Source: G965204755 sp965243415 | GTDB taxonomy: Bacteria; Acidobacteriota; Vicinamibacteria; Marinacidobacterales; Marinacidobacteraceae | Direction of reading: 5' to 3' | Length of the DNA: 64,000 bases | Assembly (NCBI GenBank): GCA_965243415.1 | Contig: OZ251549.1 | Coordinates: forward strand, 248,001 to 312,000 | Shown here: one piece after another, positions 1 to 9,450 of the stretch | Layout of the letters: each line of letters opens with the position of its first letter | How positions within the stretch are numbered: position 1 is the first letter of the stretch | Position numbers and translations under genes: made by a program | The notes under the pieces: generated by a model | What the model saw: the letters and a program-made list of their open reading frames with translations, nothing else | Told to the model about the DNA's origin: nothing | The model's database searches: none

Positions 1-1
1 C

Positions 2-385
2 CTGTTCGTTCGCTGGAAGGGGCACGATCTCAATCGTGCGCCATCCGACCTTCTGGAGGTGCTCCTGAACCGCTCGCATGAGGCCCAATATCTCGCTCTG
101 GCCAACCAGCGTCCGGGTTCTGCCGGCGGTCACATCGCCCAGGATCTCGCGGCCCAGGTCGTGGCTGTGATTCTGGCAAGGGTCTTGGACAGCGACGACG
201 ACGGGGCCGTCGACGCGGATAGTTTGGCCCAGGCGATCGACGATCTCGCTCAGCGAGCACTCCATCGTTCCCTGGACGACCTCCGCGACCGAATTCGTGA
301 CAACACGGACAAACAGGCGCTTCTCCTGGCTTGGTCTGCCCGTATGGTAGGATCCGACGACTCCTTCCGACGAATGCGCCTCTAG
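2..385 (+). CDS. 3' end of an unrecognised protein (truncated by window edge)
   Basis: The frame is open from the left edge to a TAG, giving 127 visible C-terminal residues. It is mostly helical-looking and charged, with no motif I can assign. Its stop abuts the ATG of the next gene, which begins at the following base, so the two were probably translationally coupled. Base composition is lower in GC than the respiratory and trp genes further right, consistent with the acquired character of the first 5.7 kb. Function is unknown; by context it belongs to the same defence-like gene group as its neighbours. Confidence 0.6.
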   Translation: MFVRWKGHDLNRAPSDLLEVLLNRSHEAQYLALANQRPGSAGGHIAQDLAAQVVAVILARVLDSDDDGAVDADSLAQAIDDLAQRALHRSLDDLRDRIRDNTDKQALLLAWSARMVGSDDSFRRMRL

Positions 386-876
386 ATGCCGTACCCGGTT
401 CTGTCCGTCACTGTCGCGAGGGAGGCGTACGCCCGACGGCGACGCGGGGACGAGGCCCATGCCCTCGTAGAGAACGAGACTGCGGAGAGGGACGGCGGTG
501 ATTTCCGCCCCGAGTTGGCACAAGAGGTACTCGATGAGTGTTTCGACCTCTCGCCCGGGCCGGCCGGGTCTCGACGGGCCCACTTCGACGCCCTTTGCGC
601 TCGCCACCTCCACACCAGGCTCGACCTCTCCGCCGTGTGCGCCGGAGATCCCGATTTCTGGCGCTGGTTGACCTTCGCATACGGCGGCTGTGGCGCCGAT
701 CTCGTGGATCTCCGCTACGGAAAGGCGGCCACCGATTCCGCCGCCGATTCGGAGTTCTCGCACTCCGGCGTCGGAAGAGCCGTGTACTATGGGCTCGACC
801 TGATGAGGAAGGGCATGTTTGCCAAACTCTGGATCTGCGCCAATCTCATGTACCGCTCTCATGGCGAAGCGGATCC

Positions 877-2544
877 CTGAATCCGTGGAATGATGGTTTG
901 GAGTCCGTTTTGGATATGTATTGAGTGCGTATAGAGCACCCCTGAAAGGTAGCGATATGCCGTTATGCGGTCACAAATGAGGGTCGGGCGGGGAATGCAC
1001 CTCTGAACTTGCGGAAATACCGGTTCGGCGATCAGTCTCGATGACCGAAGGCATGGTTCGGGTGCAGAGCCGAGGAGAACGGAGGCCCGAAGGCCGTCAA
1101 GTGGGCGCGAGGCGCGCATACAGCATGGAAAAGACCTCCACGGCCGGGCACCGCCGGCCGAAGCCGAGCGAAAAGCGCCGTCCGGAGTGGATCACCCGGG
1201 CCGCCCGATACATCAGTTCCTGGATCACGGTACGGATCCGCCGACGCTCCGCCGGATGGCGGACCGGACCGCCCGGCGCCACCAGGCCCATCTGCCCCAG
1301 CCAGCGAAGGATGTTGTACGCCACCGTGGCGCAGGCCAGCACCAGCGCGTTGGTGGCGAACTTCTGCGAGGGAAGCCTCTCGATGTTCAGGTCCGTCTTG
1401 AACTCGCTGTGGAACTGCTCCGAGGTCCCGTGGTCGGCATACAGGTCGATCACCCGCTGGTCGTCCAGATCCAGAGTCGTCCACCACCCCTCCACCGTGA
1501 CCTTCGGCTCCAGAAGCAACTGCCCGCCCGGAGTGCTCTTCCGCTCCGTCACCCGCATCACCCGCCGCAACGGATAGTCCTCGCCTCGATGCCGGCGCGT
1601 CTGCTGGATCGTGAACACCGCCACCCGCTTCCCCTTGCGGGGGCGGTCGAACCGTACCCGCTGGCGCTCGGCGTAGCGGAGCCACTGCTTCGCGACGTTC
1701 TTGCGCGGGTTCCACTTGATGAGGAAGTCCGCCTTCCCCCCCGCATCCCGATGATCGAACACCACCTTCATGTTGTCGATGGCATCGTTCCCGGCATCGA
1801 GACGCACCAGCACCGGCTTCGCGGTCAGCTGGCGAGCCTGCCCCAGAACCCGCTCCAGGAACTCCGGCGTCCCCTTCTGGCAATGCTGCACCCCCTCCCG
1901 CAGCTCGAACTCCAGGCAGTACCCCTCCCGCCCCAGGTAGGCCGCCATCGGCGCGTAGCCGTCATAGCCGTGGTAAGTGCGCGAAACCCCCTCCTTGCGG
2001 GTCTGGGAGTTGTCGAACGGCGTCACATCCGCATCCAGAGGCACATGCCCGGTGTCCAGCGCCGTCGGCTTGGCGTTCACGCTCTTCAACACGCCCACCG
2101 CACCGTCGCGGACCAGAGGGAGCAGTTGCTCCGCATACTTGTTGAAACGGTGCCGGACGGTGACCGACGACGGAACCTTCGCCACATCCATCGCCTCGAG
2201 GAAGAACGGGTCCTTCCGCAGGCCATCGAGTGCCTCGAAGTCGTGCTTGCCCAGAGTCAGCAAGGCGATGTAGGAGCTGATCACGTCCCCGTGTTTGACC
2301 CCATGGTGCCGCCACACGGCGCGATCCGCCGCCTCGCCCAGACCACTGCGAAGAAGCGCCTGTCCCACCAGCGCCAGCCCCGAGTGCGAGGTCAGATCCT
2401 CATTGAGCCTCTTGATGATGAATCGCCGCACGAAGTCGACTCCCTCCGGCACTCACTCCCCAAGTGAGATAACCGCTTGGGCGGATCATACCGGAAACGC
2501 CGGGTATTGTCGAAGGAAACCGACTCGGTCCACGAATAGAAGCA
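877..2544 (-). mobile_element. IS1380-family-like insertion sequence
   Basis: The element of about 1.67 kb carries one transposase gene and is bounded by the direct repeat CGGATCC (870-876 and 2545-2551), read as a target-site duplication. The ends are imperfect inverted repeats: the left end has GTGGA followed by GGTTT, and the right end read inward has GTGGA and GGTTT at slightly different spacing. The exact termini could shift by a few bases, and the 7-bp shared repeat is longer than the 4-5 bp usual for the family. It lies inside a gene whose frame is restored exactly by its removal. Confidence 0.75.
1097..2452 (-). CDS. IS1380-family DDE transposase
   Basis: A 451-residue transposase of the IS4/IS1380 DDE group. 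Acidic catalytic candidates are visible: an Asp in the TALDTGHVPLDAD segment, an Asp in VRLDAGND, and a Glu in the HGTSEQFHSEFKTDL segment that fits the Y-(2)-R-(3)-E-(6)-K-like region of this group. Length is right for IS1380 transposases (about 430-470). It is the only gene of the element and appears intact. The substrate is the element's own inverted-repeat ends. It is transcribed opposite to the host gene it interrupts. Confidence 0.85.
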   Translation of the reverse strand: MPEGVDFVRRFIIKRLNEDLTSHSGLALVGQALLRSGLGEAADRAVWRHHGVKHGDVISSYIALLTLGKHDFEALDGLRKDPFFLEAMDVAKVPSSVTVRHRFNKYAEQLLPLVRDGAVGVLKSVNAKPTALDTGHVPLDADVTPFDNSQTRKEGVSRTYHGYDGYAPMAAYLGREGYCLEFELREGVQHCQKGTPEFLERVLGQARQLTAKPVLVRLDAGNDAIDNMKVVFDHRDAGGKADFLIKWNPRKNVAKQWLRYAERQRVRFDRPRKGKRVAVFTIQQTRRHRGEDYPLRRVMRVTERKSTPGGQLLLEPKVTVEGWWTTLDLDDQRVIDLYADHGTSEQFHSEFKTDLNIERLPSQKFATNALVLACATVAYNILRWLGQMGLVAPGGPVRHPAERRRIRTVIQELMYRAARVIHSGRRFSLGFGRRCPAVEVFSMLYARLAPT

Positions 2545-2845
2545 CGGATCCAGGAGATCCTTATGATGGCTTGGACTACCACGATGTCGATCTGTGGGAT
2601 TCACACGTGATCGATATCGATTGGGGTGGCGTTCCCGCCATGGCTCGCGCCTTCGTTCACATCGTCCGGGACATGGCCCTTTCCCGTGGTGACAAACCGG
2701 GTGAGTGTGGTTTCCGACATCTCGCTCGGGAGATTCGCAGGAGGTATCCGACGACTGCCTTTGAGGTGTTCGATGACGATGACGCCTACAGGTGGATAGC
2801 CGCCCTCTGGCGTGACCGCGAAACTTGGTGTGGAATCCAGCGCTA

Positions 2846-4189
2846 GTGGTACCGATCCCAATCGCCTCCGCGGCCTCTATCGTTCCCGACATCTCCGTTC
2901 GATACCGGAGCGCCCTCGGCATCCTGGAGCGTGCGGCGCGGGCCGGCCGATATAGCGCGACCACACAAGTCCCGATGGGCCCCGGTGCGACGGACGATGC
3001 CGGTGCTGGCACTGTCGTTGATTTGGCGACCCGATGGGTCATCCAGGAGTTGCGGGGTCGGAAACCACAGGCGCCGCGGTCGCGCTCCAAGCCGGCTGTC
3101 CGGGTCGTGGATCTCTTTTGCGGCTGTGGTGGTTTCGCTGCCGGCGTTCAGCGGGCTGCACTGGCCGTCGGGACTCGCGCCACGGTCACCTTTGCGGCCG
3201 ATGTGAACCCGGCCCCGCTGCGCGTCTATCGGAGGAACGTTCGGCCCCTCCGCGCGGAGCAGTGCAATGTGGAGACCTTGCTCGACTACACCCTTCCCGC
3301 CCCGGGCACGGGCGGAGGACTCTCACCGGCAGATCTGTACCTGTCCGACTCACTCTCAGCGACGCGGGGCTCCGTGGACATCCTGATCGCAGGACCGCCA
3401 TGTCAGGGCAATTCGAACCTGAACAACCACACTCGTCGAGTGGACCGTCGGAACGACCTCTATTTCGACGCGATTGCCGCGGGCATCGCCCTCCGGGCTC
3501 GGGTCGTGATCGTCGAAAATGTGCCTGCCGTGATTCGGGCACAGCAGGATGTCGTACAACGGTCCGCCGAGTTGCTGGAGGCTGCTGGCTATCGCGTCGC
3601 CGACACTACACTGATTCTGACTGCGTCCGACTTCGGCACGCCCCAGACGCGGAGACGGCACTTCCTGTTCGCCACTCTCGGTGATCGAAGATTCTCGACC
3701 GACGCGCTCAGCGTCCTCCGTACCGGGGCCGTATCGGCATCCACCGCGCTCGACGATCTGGCGGAGCGCACACCGACGACCACCTTCGACCTCCCCTCCG
3801 TTCTCTCCGAGGAGAACGAGCGCCGGGTCCGGTATCTCGTCGAACGGGGCGAATACGATCTTCCGGACCGGGAACGTCCGGCCTGCCATCGAACGAAAGA
3901 CCACAACTACCGTTCGATCTACGGTCGAATTCACCCCAACGAGCCGGCGCCGACCATCACTACCGGTTTCCTGTCTCCCGGCCGGGGCCGCTTCACGCAC
4001 CCGTCCATCCCGCGCTCCCTGACTCCACGCGAGGGCGCACGCCTGCAGGGTTTTGGTGACGACTTCGATTGGCACCCACCCGGCCCCCCTCTGACCCGGA
4101 GCGACTACGCACAGATGATCGGATCCGCCGTCCCGCCACAGCTCGGCTTCGCCGTGGGCATGGCAGCCCTCTCGGCCCTCGATCATTAG
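2846..4189 (+). CDS. DNA (cytosine-5) methyltransferase, Dcm-like
   Basis: Motif order is that of C5 methyltransferases: motif I VVDLFCGCGGF (SAM binding), motif IV with the catalytic Cys in AGPPCQGNS, motif VI VENVP, motif VIII QTRRRHF, and motif X GSAVPPQLG near the C-terminus. The likely start is the GTG at 2846, which shares its G with the TAG of the disrupted upstream gene; a TTG at 2825 and an ATG at 2975 are alternatives. A roughly 90-residue N-terminal extension precedes motif I. It is followed 16 bp later by an HTH protein and then by Vsr, the repair enzyme usually paired with Dcm because deamination of 5mC gives T:G mismatches. No cognate restriction enzyme is obvious. The recognition site is unknown. 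Confidence 0.9.
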   Translation: MVPIPIASAASIVPDISVRYRSALGILERAARAGRYSATTQVPMGPGATDDAGAGTVVDLATRWVIQELRGRKPQAPRSRSKPAVRVVDLFCGCGGFAAGVQRAALAVGTRATVTFAADVNPAPLRVYRRNVRPLRAEQCNVETLLDYTLPAPGTGGGLSPADLYLSDSLSATRGSVDILIAGPPCQGNSNLNNHTRRVDRRNDLYFDAIAAGIALRARVVIVENVPAVIRAQQDVVQRSAELLEAAGYRVADTTLILTASDFGTPQTRRRHFLFATLGDRRFSTDALSVLRTGAVSASTALDDLAERTPTTTFDLPSVLSEENERRVRYLVERGEYDLPDRERPACHRTKDHNYRSIYGRIHPNEPAPTITTGFLSPGRGRFTHPSIPRSLTPREGARLQGFGDDFDWHPPGPPLTRSDYAQMIGSAVPPQLGFAVGMAALSALDH

Positions 4190-4205
4190 GGACGAACGTG
4201 GACTC

Positions 4206-5666
4206 ATGAACGGATCCGGGGCGTCGGTCACGACCGTCAGGGCGGAGTTGACCGGTGCGATACGGCAGTTCTTCGAGGGACGGCCTTCTTGGGGTGAGTG
4301 TCTCCTTCACTACACGGGCCTTCTCAACGGAATGAGGCGCACCCTTCAGGAGATCGCGGACGACGCCGAGGTCTACGGTTTCGAGCGTGCCGTGACGCGT
4401 GAGCGGGTCCGACAGGTGCTGGCGATGGCCAAAGAGCGGCTCTCTCGATGGGCGCGCCAGCGGGAGTGGCCCTTGTACACGGCGACCACAGATAGGATGC
4501 GATCAGTCCTGCCGTGCTCCCCGGGACGATTCATCGAGATGTTCGGCTATCCGCAGGTCCCCAAGCCGGTGCGGTTGTTCCATCAACTGGGCGAGATCGC
4601 CGAATCGTTCGGCTTGGACTTCGACTACTACTTGGCGTCACCTCCAAGTTTTGGCCCCATCGTGGTTCGTGGCGCCGATCAGTCCGTCCTGAAACCACTC
4701 TGGAATCTGAACAAGTTGGCGGGATCGACCTTCGGAGAGATCGAGACTGCGGCAGAGGAATTGGAGTGTTCGCAGGGCCTCTTGGCCAGCGCCATTCATG
4801 CGAGCGACCGCTGGGAGTTTTTGGACGAATACGACAGGTACTTCTGGAAGAGACCGGTACTTCCGCCCCCACGCCCAAATGTGACCGGGAACAGGATTCT
4901 GACGACGCTGTGTCTTCTCTTCGCTGCGGGAGAACGTGCACGTTCGGGCGATTTGGAGATGTCCATCGTCAGACATCGTTCTCTGCGGAACGCACAGATC
5001 CCCTCCCGGATTATCGAGTTGATCGCACGGCGGTCGGGGCTGTTCAAAGTGAATAATGGCGAAGTCCGGAGGGGAGAGCAATGGTCATGGTCGTACATCT
5101 CGGAACGAGATCAACTTCTGTTGGACATCTTCGCTCACCATGGATCCGTCGTGTCGAGCCGAGTTCTGTACGCCGATCTCATTCGTGGAGGGCTGTCCAA
5201 AGAAAACGCGAGCATCACCGTTGCACACAGCCCCTTCTTGATCCACGCGCAGTCTGGCGTCGGATTCAAAGAGGGCATCTATCGGTGCGTCATGAATCAG
5301 GAACCAACGTCCGAGCAGACCGGCGTAGCGGTGGAACCGGGCTGTGCGGTGAGGGTGTCCGTAACGGCGAGAGCGACTGCTACAGGGAGAGTATACGGGG
5401 ATGAGGATTTCGGTTGCGATGGTTCGTGGATGGTGCGAAACGGCGAGGATCTGCTGTCCGGAAGAGTCGCAATCTCGGGTCGGATGATCGACGGGCTCCG
5501 TCCGGTCATCGCCGCGCTCGGTCTTCGGAAGGGGGAAGTGCTGGAGATGCGACCCTGTAGGGGCGACGGCGTTCTGGTCGTCGGGGATCGGGGCGCTGGA
5601 GCGTCGTCGCCGCCAGTTGGCACTTCCGAGGTCCGGATCACAGCGATCGGTGATGGGGTCGATTGA
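4206..5666 (+). CDS. Sigma-70 region-4-like HTH protein, paralogue A
   Basis: A 486-residue protein with a helix-turn-helix at about residues 47-82 (LQEIAD...VTRERVRQVLAMAKERL) that closely resembles sigma-70 region 4.2. The rest is not a sigma factor: no region 2 is present. It shares many blocks with the gene at 8089-9267, including RWEFLDE, RYFWKRP, VRHRSLRN, IARRSGLF and the LSKxN/AHxPFLxH segment near a possible second winged helix. Unlike that paralogue it has about 120 extra C-terminal residues. It sits 16 bp after the C5 methyltransferase and upstream of vsr. A DNA-binding role in the modification/repair cassette is inferred; no catalytic motif is visible. Confidence 0.7.
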   Translation: MNGSGASVTTVRAELTGAIRQFFEGRPSWGECLLHYTGLLNGMRRTLQEIADDAEVYGFERAVTRERVRQVLAMAKERLSRWARQREWPLYTATTDRMRSVLPCSPGRFIEMFGYPQVPKPVRLFHQLGEIAESFGLDFDYYLASPPSFGPIVVRGADQSVLKPLWNLNKLAGSTFGEIETAAEELECSQGLLASAIHASDRWEFLDEYDRYFWKRPVLPPPRPNVTGNRILTTLCLLFAAGERARSGDLEMSIVRHRSLRNAQIPSRIIELIARRSGLFKVNNGEVRRGEQWSWSYISERDQLLLDIFAHHGSVVSSRVLYADLIRGGLSKENASITVAHSPFLIHAQSGVGFKEGIYRCVMNQEPTSEQTGVAVEPGCAVRVSVTARATATGRVYGDEDFGCDGSWMVRNGEDLLSGRVAISGRMIDGLRPVIAALGLRKGEVLEMRPCRGDGVLVVGDRGAGASSPPVGTSEVRITAIGDGVD

Positions 5667-5759
5667 GCACTGCACCGCGGTCCTCCAGTGGGGAAGGACG
5701 CGGTCCCTTCGCCTGCCGACGGCTTGGTGCCCGGCCCCTCTCCACGGCACCACCCACCA

Positions 5760-5841
5760 CGAGGGCCAGTACCGGTTCGTGATGGAGCCGGAGGACATAG
5801 ATCCAGTCTCCGCCGGAAACCCCGGAGCAGCCGGGGCCTGA
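5760..5841 (+). pseudogene. Remnant of the 3' end of an HTH-protein paralogue
   Basis: Reading in the frame that ends at 5841, the residues EGQYRFVMEPEDID match EGRYEFVAGPEDID at the C-terminus of the protein encoded at 8089-9267, and the remnant ends with a TGA at the equivalent place. Upstream (5667-5759) no further similarity is clear. It is a leftover of a third copy of the HTH gene, positioned just before the intact vsr. Confidence 0.65.
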
Positions 5842-5978
5842 CGAATCGGCCCGAGGAATCCGCTCGGGGCATCGACCGACCGGTCCGAAGTGCCCGCGCC
5901 CTTTCCCGCTCGGCCCCTCCGACTTCCCCGATGTCCCCTTCGTGAACCGGGTCGCGCCGGGTCCCCGCGCCGGAGTCG

Positions 5979-6386
5979 GTGCGGCGGCGGATGCAGAACA
6001 CGCCCCGGCGGGACACGCCCTTCGAGATCGCCGTTCGCAAGCGGACTCACGCGCTCGGGCTCCGGTTCCGGGTGGACCACCGCCTCCCCGGCGTGACCCG
6101 GGCGCGGCCCGACCTGGTGTTCCCGGGGCCGCGGGTCGCAGTCTTCCTCGACGGTTGCTTCTGGCACTCCTGCCCGGAGCACGGCACGACCCCGCAGACC
6201 AACCGCGACTGGTGGATCGCCAAACTCCGCGCCAATGTCGAGCGCGACGCCCGCCACCGCGCCGAACTCGAAGCCGCCGGCTGGACCGTCCTCCGCTTCT
6301 GGGAACACGAAGACCCGGCCACTGTCGCCGCCCGCATCGAGACCGCGGTCCGCGCGCCCGCCCCGCCCCCGCCGCCGAGCCGCTGA
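5979..6386 (+). CDS. vsr: Very short patch repair endonuclease Vsr
   Basis: A 135-residue protein covering the whole Vsr fold. Vsr nicks 5' of the T in T:G mismatches arising by deamination of 5-methylcytosine and so protects sites methylated by a partner C5 methyltransferase. The family signature is intact: TPFEIAVRKRTHALG, PDLVFPGPRVAVFLDGCFWH (catalytic Asp, metal-site His), CPEHG, and WWIAKLRANVERD. The start is a GTG at 5979; an ATG at 5991 is possible. The methyltransferase partner is presumably the gene at 2846-4189. Two decayed copies of this gene lie at 9270-9450 and 9575-9935. Confidence 0.93.
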   Translation: MRRRMQNTPRRDTPFEIAVRKRTHALGLRFRVDHRLPGVTRARPDLVFPGPRVAVFLDGCFWHSCPEHGTTPQTNRDWWIAKLRANVERDARHRAELEAAGWTVLRFWEHEDPATVAARIETAVRAPAPPPPPSR

Positions 6387-6984
6387 CCGCCGCCCGCCCA
6401 CGGAGACGAGACGCCTCTCGCCGACGAAGCGGAGGCAGCGGGAGCGCATCGGCTCGGTGGCCGGCAGGACTCCACTCCTTCCCGCCGCAGCGGAGGAGGC
6501 CGTGAGGCGGAACCGGGAATCCCCGGCCCCCGAAAACCGGGGCCGAGGACCCGGTAGCGATGGCCGGCGGGGGCCGCCTCCGACCGGCCCCCAATCCTTC
6601 GGCCCCACGCGCCCGGAAGAGGTACGTTTCCCGAACCTCCATGGACGCGACTGCAGGCCGTGCCGAGCACCCTCCGGAATCGGGAACCTCCCGGGGCGAC
6701 CCGCTCACCCGGTCGTCGGCGCCCGTCCGGAGGCGTTCGTGATCGAGACGCCGGTCGGCCGCCGCGCCGACGGGGCCGGTCGCAAGCCAACGACCTGGTG
6801 ATGCCGCCTACGCTCCCCACCTCCATCGGGCGACGCAACGGGCGATGGAAACGGGAGAACGGCCCGAATCCGAAGCAGAACCCACAACGCGAATCCGCAC
6901 CCGGGAGGGCGCCTCGGCCTGCCTCCTGGGGGATTTCCGCGTGACCGGCCTCTCCGCGAAACCGGACCAGCCCCGCCTCCTGCC
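6387..6984. other. Non-coding gap after vsr
   Basis: No convincing gene. There is a short GC hairpin with CCCCGG (6521-6526) pairing to CCGGGG (6537-6542) around a 10-nt loop, without a T tract. Probably a degraded or non-coding spacer within the repeat-rich cassette region. Confidence 0.4.
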
Positions 6985-7767
6985 ATGAGCCTCGATCCGG
7001 AATCGCTGCGGCGTCTCCTCTGCGAACGCCTCTGCCGGGAGGTCGGTGTCGCGCTCCGCCCCGACGGGAGCCTGATGCTGGAAACGCACTTCGAGTTCCC
7101 CGATGGCGACCGCTATCCGATCTGGCTGTCCGAGACGCCGGACGGCCGCCTCCGGCTCTCCGACTGCGGGCATACCCTCATGCATCTCAGTTACGACCAC
7201 GAGGTGGACTCCCTCCTCGACGGAACCCGCGGGATGCTGCTGGAGCGCCTCCTCGGCGAAACCGGACTCGCCCGGGAATCCGGCGCGTTCTGCCTCGACA
7301 CCACGCCGGAAGATCTGTCCGCGTCGCTCTTCCGGTTCGGACAGGCGCTCACCCGCATCTACGACCTGTCCTTCCTCTCCAAGTCCCGGGAGAGTTCCAC
7401 CTTCTACGAAGACCTCACCGGCGTGCTCCGGGAATTCGTGGACGAGAGCAAAGTGCGACGCGACTACGAACCGGAGGTTCCCAACGCCGCGGCGTACCCG
7501 GTGGACTATCGAATCGAGGGAAAGAACGGCGCGCCGCTCTTCCTCTACGGGATTCCGAACGGGGACAAGGCCCGGCTGACGACGATCATGCTGGCCTGGT
7601 TCCATCGGCACGACCTGGACTTCGAGTCCCTGCTGGTATTCGCCGACCAGGCCGCGATCCCGAGGATGGACCTGGCGCGGCTCTCCGATGTGGGCGGCGA
7701 GATGATCACTTCCCTCGAAGCGAAGGACGACCTGAACCGGAAACTCCGGCGGCGCATCGCCGCCTGA
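6985..7767 (+). CDS. DUF1828/DUF1829-like protein
   Basis: A 260-residue soluble protein. The N-terminal half has the DUF1828-like pattern in which a short beta-rich segment reads IWLSETPDGRLRLSDCGHTL, and the C-terminal half resembles DUF1829 (YPVDYRIEG, AKDDLNRKL). Families of this type occur on phages and in defence islands without an established function. It stands alone between vsr and the second HTH gene with non-coding gaps of about 600 and 320 bp. I see no catalytic motif. Assignment is from pattern memory. Confidence 0.6.
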   Translation: MSLDPESLRRLLCERLCREVGVALRPDGSLMLETHFEFPDGDRYPIWLSETPDGRLRLSDCGHTLMHLSYDHEVDSLLDGTRGMLLERLLGETGLARESGAFCLDTTPEDLSASLFRFGQALTRIYDLSFLSKSRESSTFYEDLTGVLREFVDESKVRRDYEPEVPNAAAYPVDYRIEGKNGAPLFLYGIPNGDKARLTTIMLAWFHRHDLDFESLLVFADQAAIPRMDLARLSDVGGEMITSLEAKDDLNRKLRRRIAA

Positions 7768-8088
7768 CCGAACGGCGGGGGGCCACTCCGCGGGCTCGCC
7801 GGCGGGGACAGCGTAGGCCGCAGCGCCGGAGGCCGCCGGCGCCACCGGATATCACGGTCTCCGGCGCACCGGCGGCCGCGTAGCCCCGAAGGAGCGTTCC
7901 GTCGGTCCGGATCGCCGGTGAAACGGGCTCCAGCGGGTTCTTCCGTCATCGGCGGAGCGGTCGAGCACATAGAATTCCGCCTCGGGAATCCCCGGTGTCC
8001 GACACTGCCCGGACCGGCCGTTCCGGGGAGCACCGCGATCTCTCCTTCCGTCGCCGGACGGCGGCGGTCCCGACCCGATCCGATATCC
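7768..8088. other. Non-coding gap before HTH paralogue B
   Basis: The frame of the next gene is open from 7918, but homology with paralogue A begins only after 8089, so this 321-bp stretch is treated as leader. It contains GC-rich dyads around 7815-7875 and an AT-rich GATATCC immediately before the ATG at 8089 that could be part of a -10 element. Confidence 0.35.
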
Positions 8089-9267
8089 ATGCCCCCGCGA
8101 AGTTCGGCCGCACCGGAGTCCCGGCGGAAGGGCCCCGAGGCGGCGGACGCGCGGACGGAGATCGTTTCGGAACTTCGCCGGATCTTCGCGGGGTCGCCGA
8201 CCTTGGGGAAGTGTTACCTGGCCCGGACCGGCCTGGAGAGCGGTCGCCCGCTGGTCCTGCGGGAAGTAGCGGACCGGGCCGAGCGTTTCGGCTTCGCCCG
8301 ACGGGTGACCAAGGAGCGGATTCGCCAGGTCACCGTACTCGCCGAGGAACATCTGCGGGGGCACTCGCAGTCGTGCGAGTGGCCGCGCTTCCGGGCTGCC
8401 GCGGCCGCGGCCCGCTCGGGGTTGCCGCTGACGCTCGAGCAGTTCGTGGGCGCATTCGGGTATCGCGACTCCGAGCGCCCGAAGCCGGTCTTCGCGGCGC
8501 TGAAGCGCTTCGCCGATACTTGCGGGTTGCCGTTCGACTTCCGTACGAAGCGGGTTGGATTGCTTGGGTCGTGGGTCGGCGGCGGCAAGGCGGGAGGCGC
8601 CTTTTCCATGCTGCGACGGCTCAATTCGGTCGTGGGCAACCTGTTCGGGGAAGTCGGGCCGGTCGCCGCCGTCCTCGGCTGTCGGGAGGACGCCCTGGCC
8701 CGGACCATCGCCGCGTCGCCGCGATGGGAGTTCCTCGACGAGGAGGGCCGCTACTTCTGGAAACGCCCGCTGCTGCTGCCGCCGCCGAACGACCGCACCC
8801 TGACCGGGAACAAGGTGCTCACCGTGCTCTGCGCCGTCTTCGCCGGGGTGAAGGAGGCGGCGGCCGCGGACCTCGCGAAGTCCGTCGTCCGGCATCGCTC
8901 CCTCCGGAATCGGTCGGTGCCTGTCGAAGTCATCGAGTCGATCGCGGCGCGATCGGGCCTCTTCGAAGTGGCAGACGGTCGGATTCGCCGGGGCGGGGGA
9001 TGGGGCGGGCAGCCGGTGGGCGAGCGGGACCGCATCCTGCTGGGGATCGGGGAACGCCGCGGACCCGCTGTCTCCAGCCGCGTCCTCCGCACCGAACTCC
9101 TTCGGGGAGGCCTGTCGAAGACCAACACCATGATCACCATCGCGCACACTCCCTTCCTGGTCCATACGAAGTCCGGGCACGGCCTGGAGGAGGGTCGCTA
9201 CGAGTTCGTCGCCGGGCCGGAGGACATAGACACCGGTTCCCCGGTTCCGGCAGCGGTCCGTTCCTGA
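8089..9267 (+). CDS. Sigma-70 region-4-like HTH protein, paralogue B
   Basis: About 392 residues, paralogous to the protein at 4206-5666. The region-4.2-like helix-turn-helix is at about residues 58-95 (LREVADRAERFGF, VTKERIRQVTVLAEEHL). Shared blocks further on are RWEFLDEEGRYFWKRP, VVRHRSLRN, IAARSGLFEV and LSKTNTMITIAHTPFLVH. It ends soon after EGRYEFVAGPEDID, lacking the extra C-terminal domain of paralogue A. The ATG at 8089 is chosen because alignment with A begins just after it. Directly downstream are decayed vsr sequences, so the ancestral unit looks like HTH gene plus vsr. Function unknown; DNA binding is inferred from the HTH. Confidence 0.7.
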   Translation: MPPRSSAAPESRRKGPEAADARTEIVSELRRIFAGSPTLGKCYLARTGLESGRPLVLREVADRAERFGFARRVTKERIRQVTVLAEEHLRGHSQSCEWPRFRAAAAAARSGLPLTLEQFVGAFGYRDSERPKPVFAALKRFADTCGLPFDFRTKRVGLLGSWVGGGKAGGAFSMLRRLNSVVGNLFGEVGPVAAVLGCREDALARTIAASPRWEFLDEEGRYFWKRPLLLPPPNDRTLTGNKVLTVLCAVFAGVKEAAAADLAKSVVRHRSLRNRSVPVEVIESIAARSGLFEVADGRIRRGGGWGGQPVGERDRILLGIGERRGPAVSSRVLRTELLRGGLSKTNTMITIAHTPFLVHTKSGHGLEEGRYEFVAGPEDIDTGSPVPAAVRS

Positions 9268-9269
9268 GC

Positions 9270-9450
9270 CGGCGGAACCCCCGTTCGCGATCGCCGGCCC
9301 ACGCGCCCGGCCTCCGGTTCCGGGCGCCCCGCCGCCTCCCCGGCGTGACCCGGGCGCGGCCCGACCGGTGTTCCCGGGGGCCCGACGCGGGTTGCGGTCT
9401 GCCTCGACGGCTGCTTCCGGCAGTGGGGTCCGGAGCACGGTTCCACCCGA
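9270..9450 (+). pseudogene. Decayed vsr copy 1
   Basis: DNA similarity to the intact vsr is plain: CTCCGGTTCCGGG, then CGCCTCCCCGGCGTGACCC and GGGCGCGGCCCGACC, then CTCGACGGCTGCTTC and CCGGAGCACGG occur in the same order as in 6018-6190. Frameshifts and base losses destroy the frame. It directly follows HTH paralogue B, in the position vsr would occupy. Confidence 0.75.

Larger units (their letters stand above)
386..2846 (+). pseudogene. Unrecognised gene split by an IS1380-type insertion
   Basis: The left part (386-876) and right part (2552-2846) form one frame when the insertion and one copy of the GGATCC direct repeat are removed. The codons join as Ala-Asp-Pro-Gly-Asp-Pro-Tyr, giving a protein of about 261 residues. 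The left part ends early at a TGA (878-880) contributed by the insertion. The restored protein has a Trp/Tyr-rich middle (FWRWLTFAYGG) and an acidic C-terminal half (DLWDSHVIDIDWGG). From memory it resembles the uncharacterised DUF6339 family found near restriction-like genes, but I cannot confirm that. Its last codon overlaps the GTG of the downstream methyltransferase, so it was probably in that operon. The insertion should truncate it. Confidence 0.75.

Noticed and set aside
8089..9267. A true alternative sigma factor
   Set aside because: The region-4.2-like helix-turn-helix is convincing, but regions 2 and 3 are absent and the rest of the protein is unrelated to sigma factors.
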